From NCBI GenBank assembly GCA_947253765.1, contig CAMYAK010000001.1:186001-250000 (forward strand): DNA of 64,000 bases, read 5' to 3'. A program made the position numbers and the translations under genes. Shown piece by piece: positions 24,140-32,951 of this stretch (position 1 is its first letter; every line of letters begins with the position of its first letter). The notes beneath the pieces were generated by a model. That model was not told where the DNA came from. It did not search any database and saw only the letters and a list, made by a program, of their open reading frames with translations. This DNA is from an uncultured Tissierellia bacterium (GTDB lineage Bacteria > Bacillota > Clostridia > Tissierellales > Peptoniphilaceae).

Positions 24140-24856
24140 TTATAACGGCTTCTTTCTTGGCTTTCCCAAGCCTCTTGGATACTTATCAGGGCATTTGCCA
24201 ACCTTTTTTATTAGCAGAAGTGTCCGCTCTTGCTTGTCTTCACCAAGCAGAAAGTGATCAACTTTCTCTATTTTTCCGCCAAGAACATCAAGCGCATTTT
24301 CGGAAACTTTCAGCTCTTCCTCATAGCCCGGACCCTTCATTGCTATGAAGTAACCGCCCGGCTTTACTGCGGGTAAACAGTATTCAAGTAAAGTCGGTAG
24401 GGGAGCTAAGGCCCTGGAAACTGCATAATCGTAGTTTTCTCTGAACTCGGCCTTATGAAATACATCCTCGGCTCTTCCATGAATTGCTTCTGTATCTTCA
24501 AGCGAAAGCTCGGCTGTAACCTCCTTTAAGAAATCCACCCTTTTGTTCAGTGAGTCAAGCATTGTGAGCCTTATTGTTTTGTCATATATTTTCATTGGGA
24601 TGCCGGGGAAGCCGGCCCCGCTTCCAATATCAACAACTGAGGCATTAGATGAAGCCTTTATCAAACGAAAAACCGTAAGAGAATCCATGAAGTGCTTGAT
24701 ATATACTCCCATATCGTCAGTAATGTTTGTGATGTCCCTGACCTTGTTCCATTCAATAATAAGATTTTTGTATTTATTAAATGCCTTTAACTGCTCATTC
24801 GAAAGCGCTAATCCGAATCCTTGTGCCAACTCTTTAAAATAATTGCTTATATCCAT
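24140..24856 (-). CDS. rsmG: 16S rRNA 7-methylguanosine methyltransferase RsmG (GidB)
   Basis: A 238-residue methyltransferase that methylates N7 of a guanosine in the 530 loop of 16S rRNA (G527 in E. coli). It has LIEWNKVRDITNITD, the SAM-binding motif VVDIGSGAGFPGIPMKI, MLDSLNKRVDFLKEV, and the SRALAPLPTLLEYCLPAVKP region. Three nearby ATGs could start it; the third (24856) has AGGA five bases upstream and follows the mnmG stop directly, so it was preferred. Loss of this enzyme is known to give low-level streptomycin resistance in other bacteria. Confidence 0.94.
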   Translation of the reverse strand: MDISNYFKELAQGFGLALSNEQLKAFNKYKNLIIEWNKVRDITNITDDMGVYIKHFMDSLTVFRLIKASSNASVVDIGSGAGFPGIPMKIYDKTIRLTMLDSLNKRVDFLKEVTAELSLEDTEAIHGRAEDVFHKAEFRENYDYAVSRALAPLPTLLEYCLPAVKPGGYFIAMKGPGYEEELKVSENALDVLGGKIEKVDHFLLGEDKQERTLLLIKKVGKCPDKYPRGLGKPRKKPL

Positions 24857-24857
24857 T

Positions 24858-26780
24858 TCATTCCTCATTTTGACCTGACAACCGTGATTTTTCTCTTCTC
24901 TTCTGTTCCAAGTATATTAAAAGCACATTTATGTCAGCAGGGGAGACGCCGGATATTCTTGAGGCCTGTCCGACCGACTCGGGCTTTACATTGTTCAGTT
25001 TCTGAGCCGCCTCAGCTTTGAGTCCCTTTATTTGTCTATAGTCCTCGATATCAAGCTTTCTGGCCTCCATCTTTCTGAATCGGTCTATCTGCCTGTTTTG
25101 TTTCTCTATATATCCCGAATATTTGATCTGGTTCTCTATCTCTATTTTAATTTCTTTAGCCAAGCCAATTTCCTCATCTTGTAGGGAATAGAGGTCATTT
25201 ATAGAGATCTCAGGCCGCTTTAGAAGGTCTGTTAGGCTGATCCCGGTTTTTAGTGGGGAAGAGCCCAGGGCTTCCAGCTTATCGTTGGTCTCTTTTTTTG
25301 GAGTTAAGGTTATTGTCTCCAGTCTCTTCTTTTCATTCTCAATGGTTTTTTCTTTTTCAAGCATCAGCTCATAACGCCTTGGACTTGCCAATCCTATGTT
25401 GCGACCGATTTTTGTAAGCCTTAAATCGGCATTGTCCTGCCTTAAATTCAGCCTATATTCACAACGTGAGGTCATCATTCTGTAAGGCTCTTTAGTTCCT
25501 TTTGTAACCAGGTCGTCGATAAGAACCCCTATGTATGCTTGACTCCTATCCAATATTAAAGCTTTCAGTCCATCTATTTTCCTGGCTGCATTAATACCCG
25601 CCATCAGGCCCTGGCTTGCCGCTTCTTCATATCCCGAAGATCCGTTTATTTGTCCTGCAAAGTATAGGCCCGGCAAAGACCTCAACTCGAGGCTTCTGCT
25701 TAGAGCCCTAGCATCTATACAATCATATTCTATTCCATAACCCGTCCTCATTACCTGAACATTGGCCAGACCGGGCAGGGTCCTGAGTGCTTGAAGTTGT
25801 ACTTCTTCAGGAAGGGTGGATGACATGCCCTGGACGTATATTTCCTCAGTTGATAACCCCTCCGGTTCAAGAAATATCTGATGACTTTCATGGTCAGGGA
25901 AACGCACCATTTTATCCTCTATAGAAGGGCAGTATCTTGGCCCTATGCCGTGCTTTTCTCCTGAATACATTGGGGAACGGGACAGGTTGTCTTCAATTAT
26001 TCTCTTGGTCTCTTTGGTTGTATATGTTAAATAGCAGGATTCCTGTTTTTTCGGATCAAAGTATTTTCCTTGATTTAAAAATGAAAAGGGGATAATCTCA
26101 TCATCACCCTTTTGTTCTATTAGTTTTGAAAAATCAACACTGTTCTTATTGACCCTGGGTGGAGTCCCGGTCTTAAACCTCATCAGTGGCACTTCAAGCT
26201 TTTTTAATGAATCGCTTAAAAAGCTTGCCGGCTTAAGATTGTGAGGCCCTGAAGAATATGAAAGCTCTCCCATCAGGATCCTTCCATTTAAAAATGTGCC
26301 GCTGCAAATAATCACCGCCTTGGCAGGGTAGAGGGCCCCCTGAATGCTCTTAACCCCGACAAGTCGGCCATTTTCAACCACAATATCGTCTATCTCGGCT
26401 TCAATAAGGCTCAGGTTTTTCTCATCCTCAATAACCCTTTTCATGGCCTCATGGTAGAGGCGCTTGTCAGCCTGGACCCTCAATGAGTGAATGGCCGGCC
26501 CTTTCGACAGGTTGAGCATTCTGGACTGGATAAAGCTCTCGTCTATGGTCAGAGCCATTTGTCCGCCCAAGGCATCTATTTCTCTGACCAGGTGGCCCTT
26601 ACCCGTGCCCCCGATGTTCGGATTGCAGGGCATATCGGCCACTGACTCAAGACTTATGGAAAAGATAGCCGTTTTTTTACCTAGCCTGGCCGATGCCAAG
26701 GCGGCCTCTATGCCGGCGTGGCCGGCACCCACGACAATGACATCGAATTCTTCTCTTATAAATGTTTTTAAGTTATCCAT
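24858..26780 (-). CDS. mnmG: tRNA uridine-34 carboxymethylaminomethyl enzyme MnmG (GidA)
   Basis: A 640-residue FAD protein that works with MnmE to modify the wobble uridine of tRNAs. It has the dinucleotide motif DVIVVGAGHAGIEAALASAR, the two cysteine-containing blocks around MPCNPNIGGTGKGHLVREID, the LKTGTPPRVN-like FKTGTPPRVNKNSVDF, and the C-terminal tRNA-binding helices ending near GVSPADINVLLIYL. The ATG at 26780 overlaps the mnmE end and has AGGAAAG upstream. It belongs to the conserved mnmE-mnmG-rsmG block. Confidence 0.95.
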   Translation of the reverse strand: MDNLKTFIREEFDVIVVGAGHAGIEAALASARLGKKTAIFSISLESVADMPCNPNIGGTGKGHLVREIDALGGQMALTIDESFIQSRMLNLSKGPAIHSLRVQADKRLYHEAMKRVIEDEKNLSLIEAEIDDIVVENGRLVGVKSIQGALYPAKAVIICSGTFLNGRILMGELSYSSGPHNLKPASFLSDSLKKLEVPLMRFKTGTPPRVNKNSVDFSKLIEQKGDDEIIPFSFLNQGKYFDPKKQESCYLTYTTKETKRIIEDNLSRSPMYSGEKHGIGPRYCPSIEDKMVRFPDHESHQIFLEPEGLSTEEIYVQGMSSTLPEEVQLQALRTLPGLANVQVMRTGYGIEYDCIDARALSRSLELRSLPGLYFAGQINGSSGYEEAASQGLMAGINAARKIDGLKALILDRSQAYIGVLIDDLVTKGTKEPYRMMTSRCEYRLNLRQDNADLRLTKIGRNIGLASPRRYELMLEKEKTIENEKKRLETITLTPKKETNDKLEALGSSPLKTGISLTDLLKRPEISINDLYSLQDEEIGLAKEIKIEIENQIKYSGYIEKQNRQIDRFRKMEARKLDIEDYRQIKGLKAEAAQKLNNVKPESVGQASRISGVSPADINVLLIYLEQKRREKSRLSGQNEE

Positions 26781-26785
26781 ATCTA

Positions 26786-28246
26786 TTACTTTCCTACACA
26801 AAATGAAGAGAATATCCTATCCAGAACATCATCTTCTATACTTTCTCCAGTTATTTCCGCCAAATACTCATAGGACATCTGCAGGTCCACATCCAAAAGC
26901 TCCAGGGCCAGGTCTTTCTTAAAGCCGTCTATTGCAGAGGCGATAGAGGACATTGACTTTTTCAAGAGGTCTATATGCCTTACATTGGTCATCATGGCAT
27001 AATCTCCGGAAAACTCACCTGATTTCTCCTTGAAGAACAGGTTTTTGATTTCTTCCTCAAGGTCTTTCAGGCCGTCAGAATTTTTAGCAGATATCTTGAC
27101 CGGTCTCATGGACTTCTTGTTGATTTCCTTAATAAATGAGGTCACAGAGGGGTCTTCCTTCAAATCCTTTTTATTAACAACAACTATTGATTTGATATCA
27201 CCGACCAGGTCCACTATTTCCCTATCTTCCGAATCAAGAGGGCGGGACCCGTCAATGAGAACAAGGGCCAAATCACAGCCCATAAGGAGTTTTTTTGCCC
27301 TCTCGACTCCCACAGACTCAATGGGATCTTCTGTTTCCCTAATTCCGGCCGTATCTATAAGCCTCAGGCTTATCCCGTCCATGCTTATGCTCTCCTCTAT
27401 TGAATCACGGGTGGTGCCGGGAATATCGGTAACTATGGCCCTTTCATCTTTTAAAATTGCATTCAGCAGGGAAGACTTGCCCACATTGGGCTTGCCGACT
27501 ATAACTGTGGCTATTCCTTCCCTTATAATCCTTCCGGTCTTGGAAGCTTCCAGCATGACCCTCATTTTATCCTCTACAGCCAAGGCTTTTTCCAGCATTG
27601 GAAGGGTAGGGGGCTCGTCCATTGAATCTTCCATAAAATTAATTGAATACTCTACAGATGCCAGGAGGTCCAGAAGCATGCGTTTTATCTCCGTAACCTT
27701 ACTTGAAAGATCCCCTGACAGCTGCTTTAAGGCCTGGTCCTGGGCCCTTGTCGTAGGAGCTTCAATTATGTCCTCAACGGCCTCGGCCTGGGCCAGGTCT
27801 ATGCGACCGTTTAAAAAGGCCCTCCTGGTGAACTCTCCAGGTCCTGCCGGCCTGAGACCCATTGCCAGGAACAGCTCCAATATTCTTTTTACCGATAAGG
27901 GACCGCCGTGACAGTTTACCTCCACAATATTTTCACCTGTGTAGGTATATGGCCCCTTCATAAATGAAACCAGGACCTCGTCTATAACCCTGTCTCCATC
28001 AACTATGTGGCCATACCTGAGCTTTCTGTTGTCCTCAGGCCTATACTTCTTTCCTGTAATGGGCCTAAAGACCTTTTCAGCAACTTGAAAAGCATCCTTG
28101 CCGCTAAGCCTGACAATCCCTATTCCTGCAGGTGCCAGACTTGTAGAGATGGCAACTATGGTATCACCCTCGACAGTGCCTGAGAAAACCTCGCCTTCTC
28201 CCGGTTTTTTATTAAATTCTTTCATATTAAAATTCTCTTTACTCAT
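26786..28246 (-). CDS. mnmE: tRNA modification GTPase MnmE (TrmE)
   Basis: A 486-residue GTPase acting with MnmG on wobble uridines. The N-terminal folate-binding domain includes DTIVAISTSLAPAGIGIVRL and GEFTRRAFLNGRIDLAQAEA. The G domain is inserted in the helical domain: P-loop GKPNVGKSSLLNAI, DIPGTTRDSIEE, DTAGIRETEDPIE and VVNKKD. The C-terminal FCVGK carries the conserved cysteine of C-x-G-K. The first 25 residues are an extension before the usual start; AAGGA precedes the ATG at 28246, so it may be real. Confidence 0.95.
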   Translation of the reverse strand: MSKENFNMKEFNKKPGEGEVFSGTVEGDTIVAISTSLAPAGIGIVRLSGKDAFQVAEKVFRPITGKKYRPEDNRKLRYGHIVDGDRVIDEVLVSFMKGPYTYTGENIVEVNCHGGPLSVKRILELFLAMGLRPAGPGEFTRRAFLNGRIDLAQAEAVEDIIEAPTTRAQDQALKQLSGDLSSKVTEIKRMLLDLLASVEYSINFMEDSMDEPPTLPMLEKALAVEDKMRVMLEASKTGRIIREGIATVIVGKPNVGKSSLLNAILKDERAIVTDIPGTTRDSIEESISMDGISLRLIDTAGIRETEDPIESVGVERAKKLLMGCDLALVLIDGSRPLDSEDREIVDLVGDIKSIVVVNKKDLKEDPSVTSFIKEINKKSMRPVKISAKNSDGLKDLEEEIKNLFFKEKSGEFSGDYAMMTNVRHIDLLKKSMSSIASAIDGFKKDLALELLDVDLQMSYEYLAEITGESIEDDVLDRIFSSFCVGK

Positions 28247-28320
28247 AAGTTTTCCTTGGCTAACTTTCTCTCCATCCTAAAATAAATCTGATGGGGGACA
28301 GGCTTGTGTTTTTAACTTTA

Positions 28321-28346
28321 AAAGGCACCCCTTTCGGAGTGCCTCA
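28321..28346 (-). terminator. terminator after jag
   Basis: On the minus strand AGGCACTCC, loop GAAA, GGGGTGCCT, then TTTT. It lies between jag and mnmE and should end or weaken the upstream rpmH-jag transcript. Confidence 0.8.
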
Positions 28347-28349
28347 TTC

Positions 28350-29342
28350 TTAATCTTCCTCGTAATGGATGACCACTTTTCTATAAGGCTCTCTACCTTC
28401 CGAAAGCGTTGTAATGCCTTCCATATCCTGAAGTGCTGTGTGAACTATTCTTCTTTCATAAGCATTCATGGCCTCAAGTCTTATAGGCTTATGGCTTTCT
28501 TTGACCCTTGCCGCGCATCTCCTGGCCATTTTTTCAATGGAGGTCCTTCTTCTTGACCTGTATCCGGCAACATCCAGATAGGTCCTTCTTTGGCCCTTTG
28601 AAGCCCTGTTTATAGCTATGCTGCATAAGTATTGAAGGGCATTGAGGGTCTCAGCCCTTCTGCCTATTACAATGCCGGTATCAACATCGGAAATATCGAC
28701 TATCTCAAGATAAATATTGCCGTCCCGGCTTTCAGCCTCAACCCTGCCGATAATATGCATATCGTCAAGCACTCCTTCAAGCCAGTTTACAAGAAATTCT
28801 TCCGCTTCTTGAGGAGTGAATTCCGCTTTCTTATCTTCAGTTTCGAAACCATTACTTTCGTCATCAGGGATCTCAGTTTCTTCTTCATCTTCTTCTAATG
28901 ACTCAAAAGTCTCCTCTTGAAGCAGGTCTTCTTCTGATTCTTCGTCTTCTTCAGCTTCGTTGCTTTCGCAGACCTCTTCCTCAACTTCCTCTATTTCAAG
29001 GCTTTCTTCTTCCGGGCTTTCTTCCGGCTCTTCGACTAAATCCTCATCAATAGAAGGCTCGGAAAAATCTTCCTCAGGTTGAGGAGTTTCTTCAATTTCC
29101 TCAGTATTATCCGAAACTTCGCGTATTTTCTCGTCTTCAAGAAGCTGGCCGAAAACATCGCTCTTTAAAGAAACCTTAACCATGGCATCGCTTGAACCAA
29201 AACCCAAAAAACCTGATTTGGCCTGCTTTAAAATCTCAACTTCAACATCTTCAGCCTTGGCATTGAGCACTTTCAGAGCTTCGCTAATTGCTTCATCTGT
29301 AGTTTTCCCGGTTTTTACAACCGTAGTCATTTCTTTATACAT
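28350..29342 (-). CDS. jag: RNA-binding protein Jag / KhpB
   Basis: A 330-residue RNA-binding protein. Residues ~1-55 form the Jag N-domain (AISEALKVLNAKAEDVEVEI and AKSGFLGFG). Residues ~75-185 are a long acidic linker dominated by Glu and Asp. A KH domain follows (GIVIGRRAETLNALQYLCSI) and an R3H domain closes it (MNAYERRIVHTALQDMEGIT). In other Firmicutes KhpB/EloR works with KhpA to control cell elongation and division through RNA. The acidic linker is longer than in most family members I know. It follows yidC in the standard order. Confidence 0.92.
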   Translation of the reverse strand: MYKEMTTVVKTGKTTDEAISEALKVLNAKAEDVEVEILKQAKSGFLGFGSSDAMVKVSLKSDVFGQLLEDEKIREVSDNTEEIEETPQPEEDFSEPSIDEDLVEEPEESPEEESLEIEEVEEEVCESNEAEEDEESEEDLLQEETFESLEEDEEETEIPDDESNGFETEDKKAEFTPQEAEEFLVNWLEGVLDDMHIIGRVEAESRDGNIYLEIVDISDVDTGIVIGRRAETLNALQYLCSIAINRASKGQRRTYLDVAGYRSRRRTSIEKMARRCAARVKESHKPIRLEAMNAYERRIVHTALQDMEGITTLSEGREPYRKVVIHYEED

Positions 29343-29362
29343 TTTTTCCCTTTCAATTTCTT

Positions 29363-30079
29363 TTACTCTCTGCCTTTTCTTAATTTAAGGACAAGTCCCG
29401 AAATCAAACGGAATACAACTTCCAGGGCGTTACCTGCAACCCAGTAAAGAAGTAAGCCTGCAGACCACTTAAGAGAAATAAAATAGAACATTACAGGCAT
29501 AAACTTCATCATTGCCATTGAAGAAGCCTGTGGACCCTGCTGCTGTTGCTTGGTCATTGGGTTTAAATATGTAACTAAGAACTGAAAAATCATGTTCAAA
29601 AGCGGTAAACCATACCAAAGCTTGGGATCCGGCAAGGACAGGTCGGGAATCCATAAGAAGTTCTTGCTTATGTGATTAAATTGTTCGGGGTTTTCGAAAA
29701 TATACTTTCCGGGCTCCCTTAACACTTGGAAAAGCGCGATTATGAGGACAAACTGGATCAGTGTCGGCAGGCAGCTGGAGCAACCAGCCATTGACACCTT
29801 GTTTTCCTTATAAAACTCCATGGTCTTTTGCTGGAGAATTCTTTCATCATATCCGTACTTTGCCTTCAACTCGTCCATTTTTGGTTGTAAAGCCTGCATT
29901 TTTGCGGCGTTTTTAGTGGTTTTGTAAGTTAAAGGTATGGTTATAAGCTTGCTGACTAGGGCCATCAATAGGATGGCCATGGCGAAATGTGAAAATCTAC
30001 CGGGTTCGACTGTCTGATTTGCCAGGCCTGTATAGAACCAGCGCATCAGGGCGCCGAATAAATCACTAATTATAGACAA
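29363..30079 (-). CDS. yidC: membrane protein insertase YidC
   Basis: A 238-residue YidC/Oxa1 insertase that places proteins into the cytoplasmic membrane with or without the Sec translocon. The conserved core starts FAMAILLMALVSKLITIPLT with an arginine-free loop, then QPKMDELKAKYG, the cytoplasmic hairpin, and later segments ending KWSAGLLLYWVAGNALEVVF. About five membrane segments are expected. Unlike many Firmicutes YidC proteins it has no visible lipobox signal peptide. Confidence 0.93.
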   Translation of the reverse strand: MSIISDLFGALMRWFYTGLANQTVEPGRFSHFAMAILLMALVSKLITIPLTYKTTKNAAKMQALQPKMDELKAKYGYDERILQQKTMEFYKENKVSMAGCSSCLPTLIQFVLIIALFQVLREPGKYIFENPEQFNHISKNFLWIPDLSLPDPKLWYGLPLLNMIFQFLVTYLNPMTKQQQQGPQASSMAMMKFMPVMFYFISLKWSAGLLLYWVAGNALEVVFRLISGLVLKLRKGRE

Positions 30080-30105
30080 TGCTGTTACCCTTCCTCATGA
30101 TTAAA

Positions 30106-30321
30106 TTAGGAGCGCAGGGGGTCTTTCCCACCTTTGCTCCAAGGATTGCAACGGATTATTCTCCAAAGAGAAAGTGCCAAAGCTGTTGAAAAACAATATC
30201 TGCTGAACGCTTCATATGAATATGAAGAACAGGTCGGTGTGTATCTGCACTTTCCCCGGCCTAATGTACCGGATATATGATTTCTGTAAAAAGATATTAT
30301 ATATAAGGCTAATTTATTCAT
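30106..30321 (-). CDS. yidD: membrane protein insertion efficiency factor YidD
   Basis: A 71-residue member of the YidD family, which helps YidC-dependent insertion. It has LYIISFYRNHISG, the three-cysteine block KCRYTPTCSSYSYEAFSRYC, and RIIRCNPWSKGGKDPL. The start at the ATG 30321, inside the end of rnpA, has AAAGG upstream and gives the usual length. The overlap with rnpA is typical for this locus. Confidence 0.93.
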   Translation of the reverse strand: MNKLALYIISFYRNHISGTLGRGKCRYTPTCSSYSYEAFSRYCFSTALALSLWRIIRCNPWSKGGKDPLRS

Positions 30322-30338
30322 TCCTATACCTTTGAATC

Positions 30339-30668
30339 TCAGGCTTTCCAGAAGCCCAGGCAATGGAAAAGGGACTTTTCAATTCTCCCATATTTTTCAT
30401 CTTTTATAGTCTGTTTTGGTATTATCACGAAATCATAACCCGGGGGAAACCTCTTGTCATTAAGTCTTACAATTTCTCTTAACTGTCTTTTCATCCGGTT
30501 TCTTTCATGGGCTTTTCCAAATTTCTTTGATATGGAAAAACCATACCTGTTGTTTTCGAGGCTATTGGCAAGTCCGATTATTTTAAAGTCTCTGTTATAT
30601 GAGGGAGATCCTTTTTTGTAGATTTGCTTGAAATCATCCCTTTTCTTCAAACTCCAATAGCGACTCAT
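30339..30668 (-). CDS. rnpA: ribonuclease P protein component
   Basis: A 109-residue protein subunit of RNase P, which trims the 5' leader of tRNA precursors with the catalytic RNA. It shows SLKKRDDFKQIYKKG at the N-terminus and the basic RNA-binding block KKFGKAHERNRMKRQLREI, the RNR motif of the family. The catalytic RNA gene is not in this window. It follows rpmH in the conserved order. Confidence 0.94.
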   Translation of the reverse strand: MSRYWSLKKRDDFKQIYKKGSPSYNRDFKIIGLANSLENNRYGFSISKKFGKAHERNRMKRQLREIVRLNDKRFPPGYDFVIIPKQTIKDEKYGRIEKSLFHCLGFWKA

Positions 30669-30711
30669 AACAAGGCCCCTTGGTAATATTCGTATCCGTT
30701 ACTTTTAATAA

Positions 30712-30849
30712 CTAAGCTGATAATCTTTTTCTGCCCTTTAGTCTTCTTGCCTTTAAAACACGTCTACCTGTTTTTGTAGACATTCTTTTACGAAAACCGT
30801 GGTCCATCTTCCTTTTTCTTCTATTTGGCTGATAAGTAGGTGTATCCAT
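30712..30849 (-). CDS. rpmH: 50S ribosomal protein L34
   Basis: A 45-residue ribosomal protein: MDTPTYQPNRRKRKMDHGFR, then KRMSTKTGRRVLKARRLKGR and KRLSA. L34 usually begins MKRTYQPNKRKR; here the first residues are M-D-T-P, a small lineage variation. AGGAAA precedes the ATG. Its promoter must lie in the oriC region upstream. Confidence 0.96.
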   Translation of the reverse strand: MDTPTYQPNRRKRKMDHGFRKRMSTKTGRRVLKARRLKGRKRLSA

Positions 30850-31298
30850 AATTTTTTCCTTTCTTATTTTTCTATATGCAAAATTTTATTTATTTTTCAA
30901 ATAAAAAAAGCATACTTTCCTATTTAAATTTACTGCGTATCCATAACATTATATGAGGGATAAAATCAACTGTCAAGAATTTGGAGACTTATCCCCATAA
31001 AGATTTATCCACAAAAAATAGCTTAATTTCAAGCTTTATGTTAAAATATTGCTTGTGTAAGGACGACTTATCCTCAAAGTTATACAGAGGTTATGCACAT
31101 TTTGTGGATAACTTTTGTGTTTTCCACAGATTTTTGTGGATTTTTTGGATTATGCCTTTAAAAATGGCATAGATTACAGGTTTTAAAGATTTTTTGCTAA
31201 GGCTTGTCTTATATATAAAAAAATTCTGTGGATAAGTGGATAATAGTTTTAAATTTGGTTTTTCAGCGTTTTTCTTAGTGGATAATAAAGGGAATATT
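30850..31298. other. probable oriC with DnaA-box cluster (rpmH-dnaA region)
   Basis: A 449-bp AT-rich gene-free stretch between divergent rpmH and dnaA. Perfect DnaA boxes: TTATCCACA at 31005-31013, and TGTGGATAA at 31103-31111 and 31227-31235. Near-matches: TTATCCCCA (30989), TTATCCTCA (31068), TTATACAGA (31080), TTATGCACA (31091), AGTGGATAA (31235 and 31277). Long A/T runs between them could unwind. The dnaA promoter must also be here, so DnaA probably represses its own gene. Confidence 0.9.
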
Positions 31299-32747
31299 AT
31301 GGACGATTTGACAATGATTTGGGACGAAGTTGTTAACATGCTGGATCTCAAACTCAACAATATACAAATAAAAAACTGGATCAAACCTTTAAAGCCCTTG
31401 AGACTTGATGAGGACACCATGGTCATCGACACTCACAGCTCTTTCATTGGCAGCATGATTGAAAGGAACTATAGGGAAAGTATTGAAGAATGTCTTTCAT
31501 ATATATGTGAAAAACCCGTTAGACTCAAGCTTGTCGATCCTTCTTCGGACGAATACTCATTCGAAGATTCTAAATATCCGGGCTTTGATAAAGGACCGGC
31601 CATTAAAAAGGATATTAGGGAGGAAAGCTATGAGAAAAGAACGGCCGATGAGATCCGAAGAAAAAACAGGGAGTTGGCTTCAATAAGAGAAGAAAATGGC
31701 TATAAGACCCTGAATCCCAAATATACAATGACTTCTTTTGTTCGCGGCAATTCCAACGATTTTGCTTATGCAACAGCCAAGGCGGTTATTGCAAATCCCG
31801 GAACAATCTACAATCCTCTATTTATTTACGGTCTTTCAGGACTTGGGAAAACCCACCTGATGCAGGCTATTGCCCATGCAATACTTGAGAATGATCCCGG
31901 CAAAAAAGTTCTTTACATAACCAGTGAAAATTTCATGAACGAGATGATTGCGGTCATAGAGAATGGGACTAATAAGGAAAAAGAAAATTTCCGAAAAAAA
32001 TATAGGTCCATCGACGTTCTCCTAATTGACGATATACAGTTTATTGCCGGTAAAAAGGCAACTATGGAAGAAGTTTTCCATACCTTTAACGATTTAAAAG
32101 AGGCAAATAAGCAAATAGTTCTTTCTGCCGATAAGCCGCCAAAGGAGTTGAAAAATCTGGAAGAAAGACTTGTCACCAGGTTTGAGGGCGGAATGACAGC
32201 TGACATACAACAGCCAGATTATGAGACACGTTTGGCAATTTTAAATAATAAAATGAAAGGGGAGTCGATAGACCTTCCCCAGTATGTGGTTGAGTTTATA
32301 GCTGAAAATGTTACTGCCAATATCAGGGAATTGGAGGGGGCCCTTTTAAAGGTTTCCGCATATTTTCACTTTAAATCAAATAAGAACGGCCTGGCCGGAA
32401 AAGATGAAAATATGGTTCTGGCAAGGGAAGCCTTGAAAATAAGCAGGTCGGGTGAAGTTGAGGTCACGATAGAAGATGTCATAAAGCGTGTAACTGAATA
32501 CTATAACCTTGAAGCTAATGATCTTGTATCAAAATCAAGGACCCAGACCATAGCTTTCCCCAGGCAGATTGCCATGTACCTGTCCAGAAAATTGACAGAC
32601 CTCTCCTTGGTCGCTATAGGCAGGTCATTTTCAAGAGACCACACCACGGTAATGCATGCCGTCGATAAGGTGGAATTGACCATAAAAAAAGATGGAAATA
32701 TAAAAGAAGATGTTGACATATTAATAGACCAATTGAAACATCGATGA
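31299..32747 (+). CDS. dnaA: chromosomal replication initiator DnaA
   Basis: A 482-residue AAA+ initiator. The domain I helix region begins MIWDEVVNMLDLKLNNIQIK. Domain III carries Walker A GLSGLGKTHLMQAIAH (the usual second glycine-rich GGVGLGKTH reads GLSGLGKTH), Walker B DVLLIDDIQFIAGK and the arginine-finger region. Domain IV has the DNA-recognition signature GRSFSRDHTTVMHAVDKV. The ATG at 31299 with AAAGGGA upstream was chosen; an open frame continues 63 bases upstream into the DnaA-box region but has no family homology. Confidence 0.96.
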   Translation: MDDLTMIWDEVVNMLDLKLNNIQIKNWIKPLKPLRLDEDTMVIDTHSSFIGSMIERNYRESIEECLSYICEKPVRLKLVDPSSDEYSFEDSKYPGFDKGPAIKKDIREESYEKRTADEIRRKNRELASIREENGYKTLNPKYTMTSFVRGNSNDFAYATAKAVIANPGTIYNPLFIYGLSGLGKTHLMQAIAHAILENDPGKKVLYITSENFMNEMIAVIENGTNKEKENFRKKYRSIDVLLIDDIQFIAGKKATMEEVFHTFNDLKEANKQIVLSADKPPKELKNLEERLVTRFEGGMTADIQQPDYETRLAILNNKMKGESIDLPQYVVEFIAENVTANIRELEGALLKVSAYFHFKSNKNGLAGKDENMVLAREALKISRSGEVEVTIEDVIKRVTEYYNLEANDLVSKSRTQTIAFPRQIAMYLSRKLTDLSLVAIGRSFSRDHTTVMHAVDKVELTIKKDGNIKEDVDILIDQLKHR

Positions 32748-32951
32748 AACAAATAAGAAACACAATGGGACATATCCGGAAGGAAAGTGGATACTTTGGA
32801 ACTAATTAAGACCTTATCCACATTTTAATCCATAGGTTTGTCATTGTTGATTGACGTACCGGGCCTTCTTTTCCACCCTATCTACAGGCCCTACTACTGT
32901 TTCTGCTAACTTAATACTATTATTAGGACAAAAAATTGGAGGGAACAATAA
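32748..32951. other. dnaA-dnaN spacer with a DnaA box
   Basis: A 204-bp spacer. TTATCCACA at 32814-32822 is a perfect DnaA box and AGTGGATAC at 32786 a weaker one. CTACTACTG near 32890 gives TAGTAG on the minus strand, which recalls the DnaA-trio elements of Firmicutes origins, but only two trios are seen. The second part of a bipartite origin could lie here. Confidence 0.6.

Noticed and set aside
31236..31298. Longer N-terminus of DnaA
   Set aside because: The additional 21 residues overlap DnaA boxes and do not match the family; the ATG at 31299 has a better ribosome binding site.
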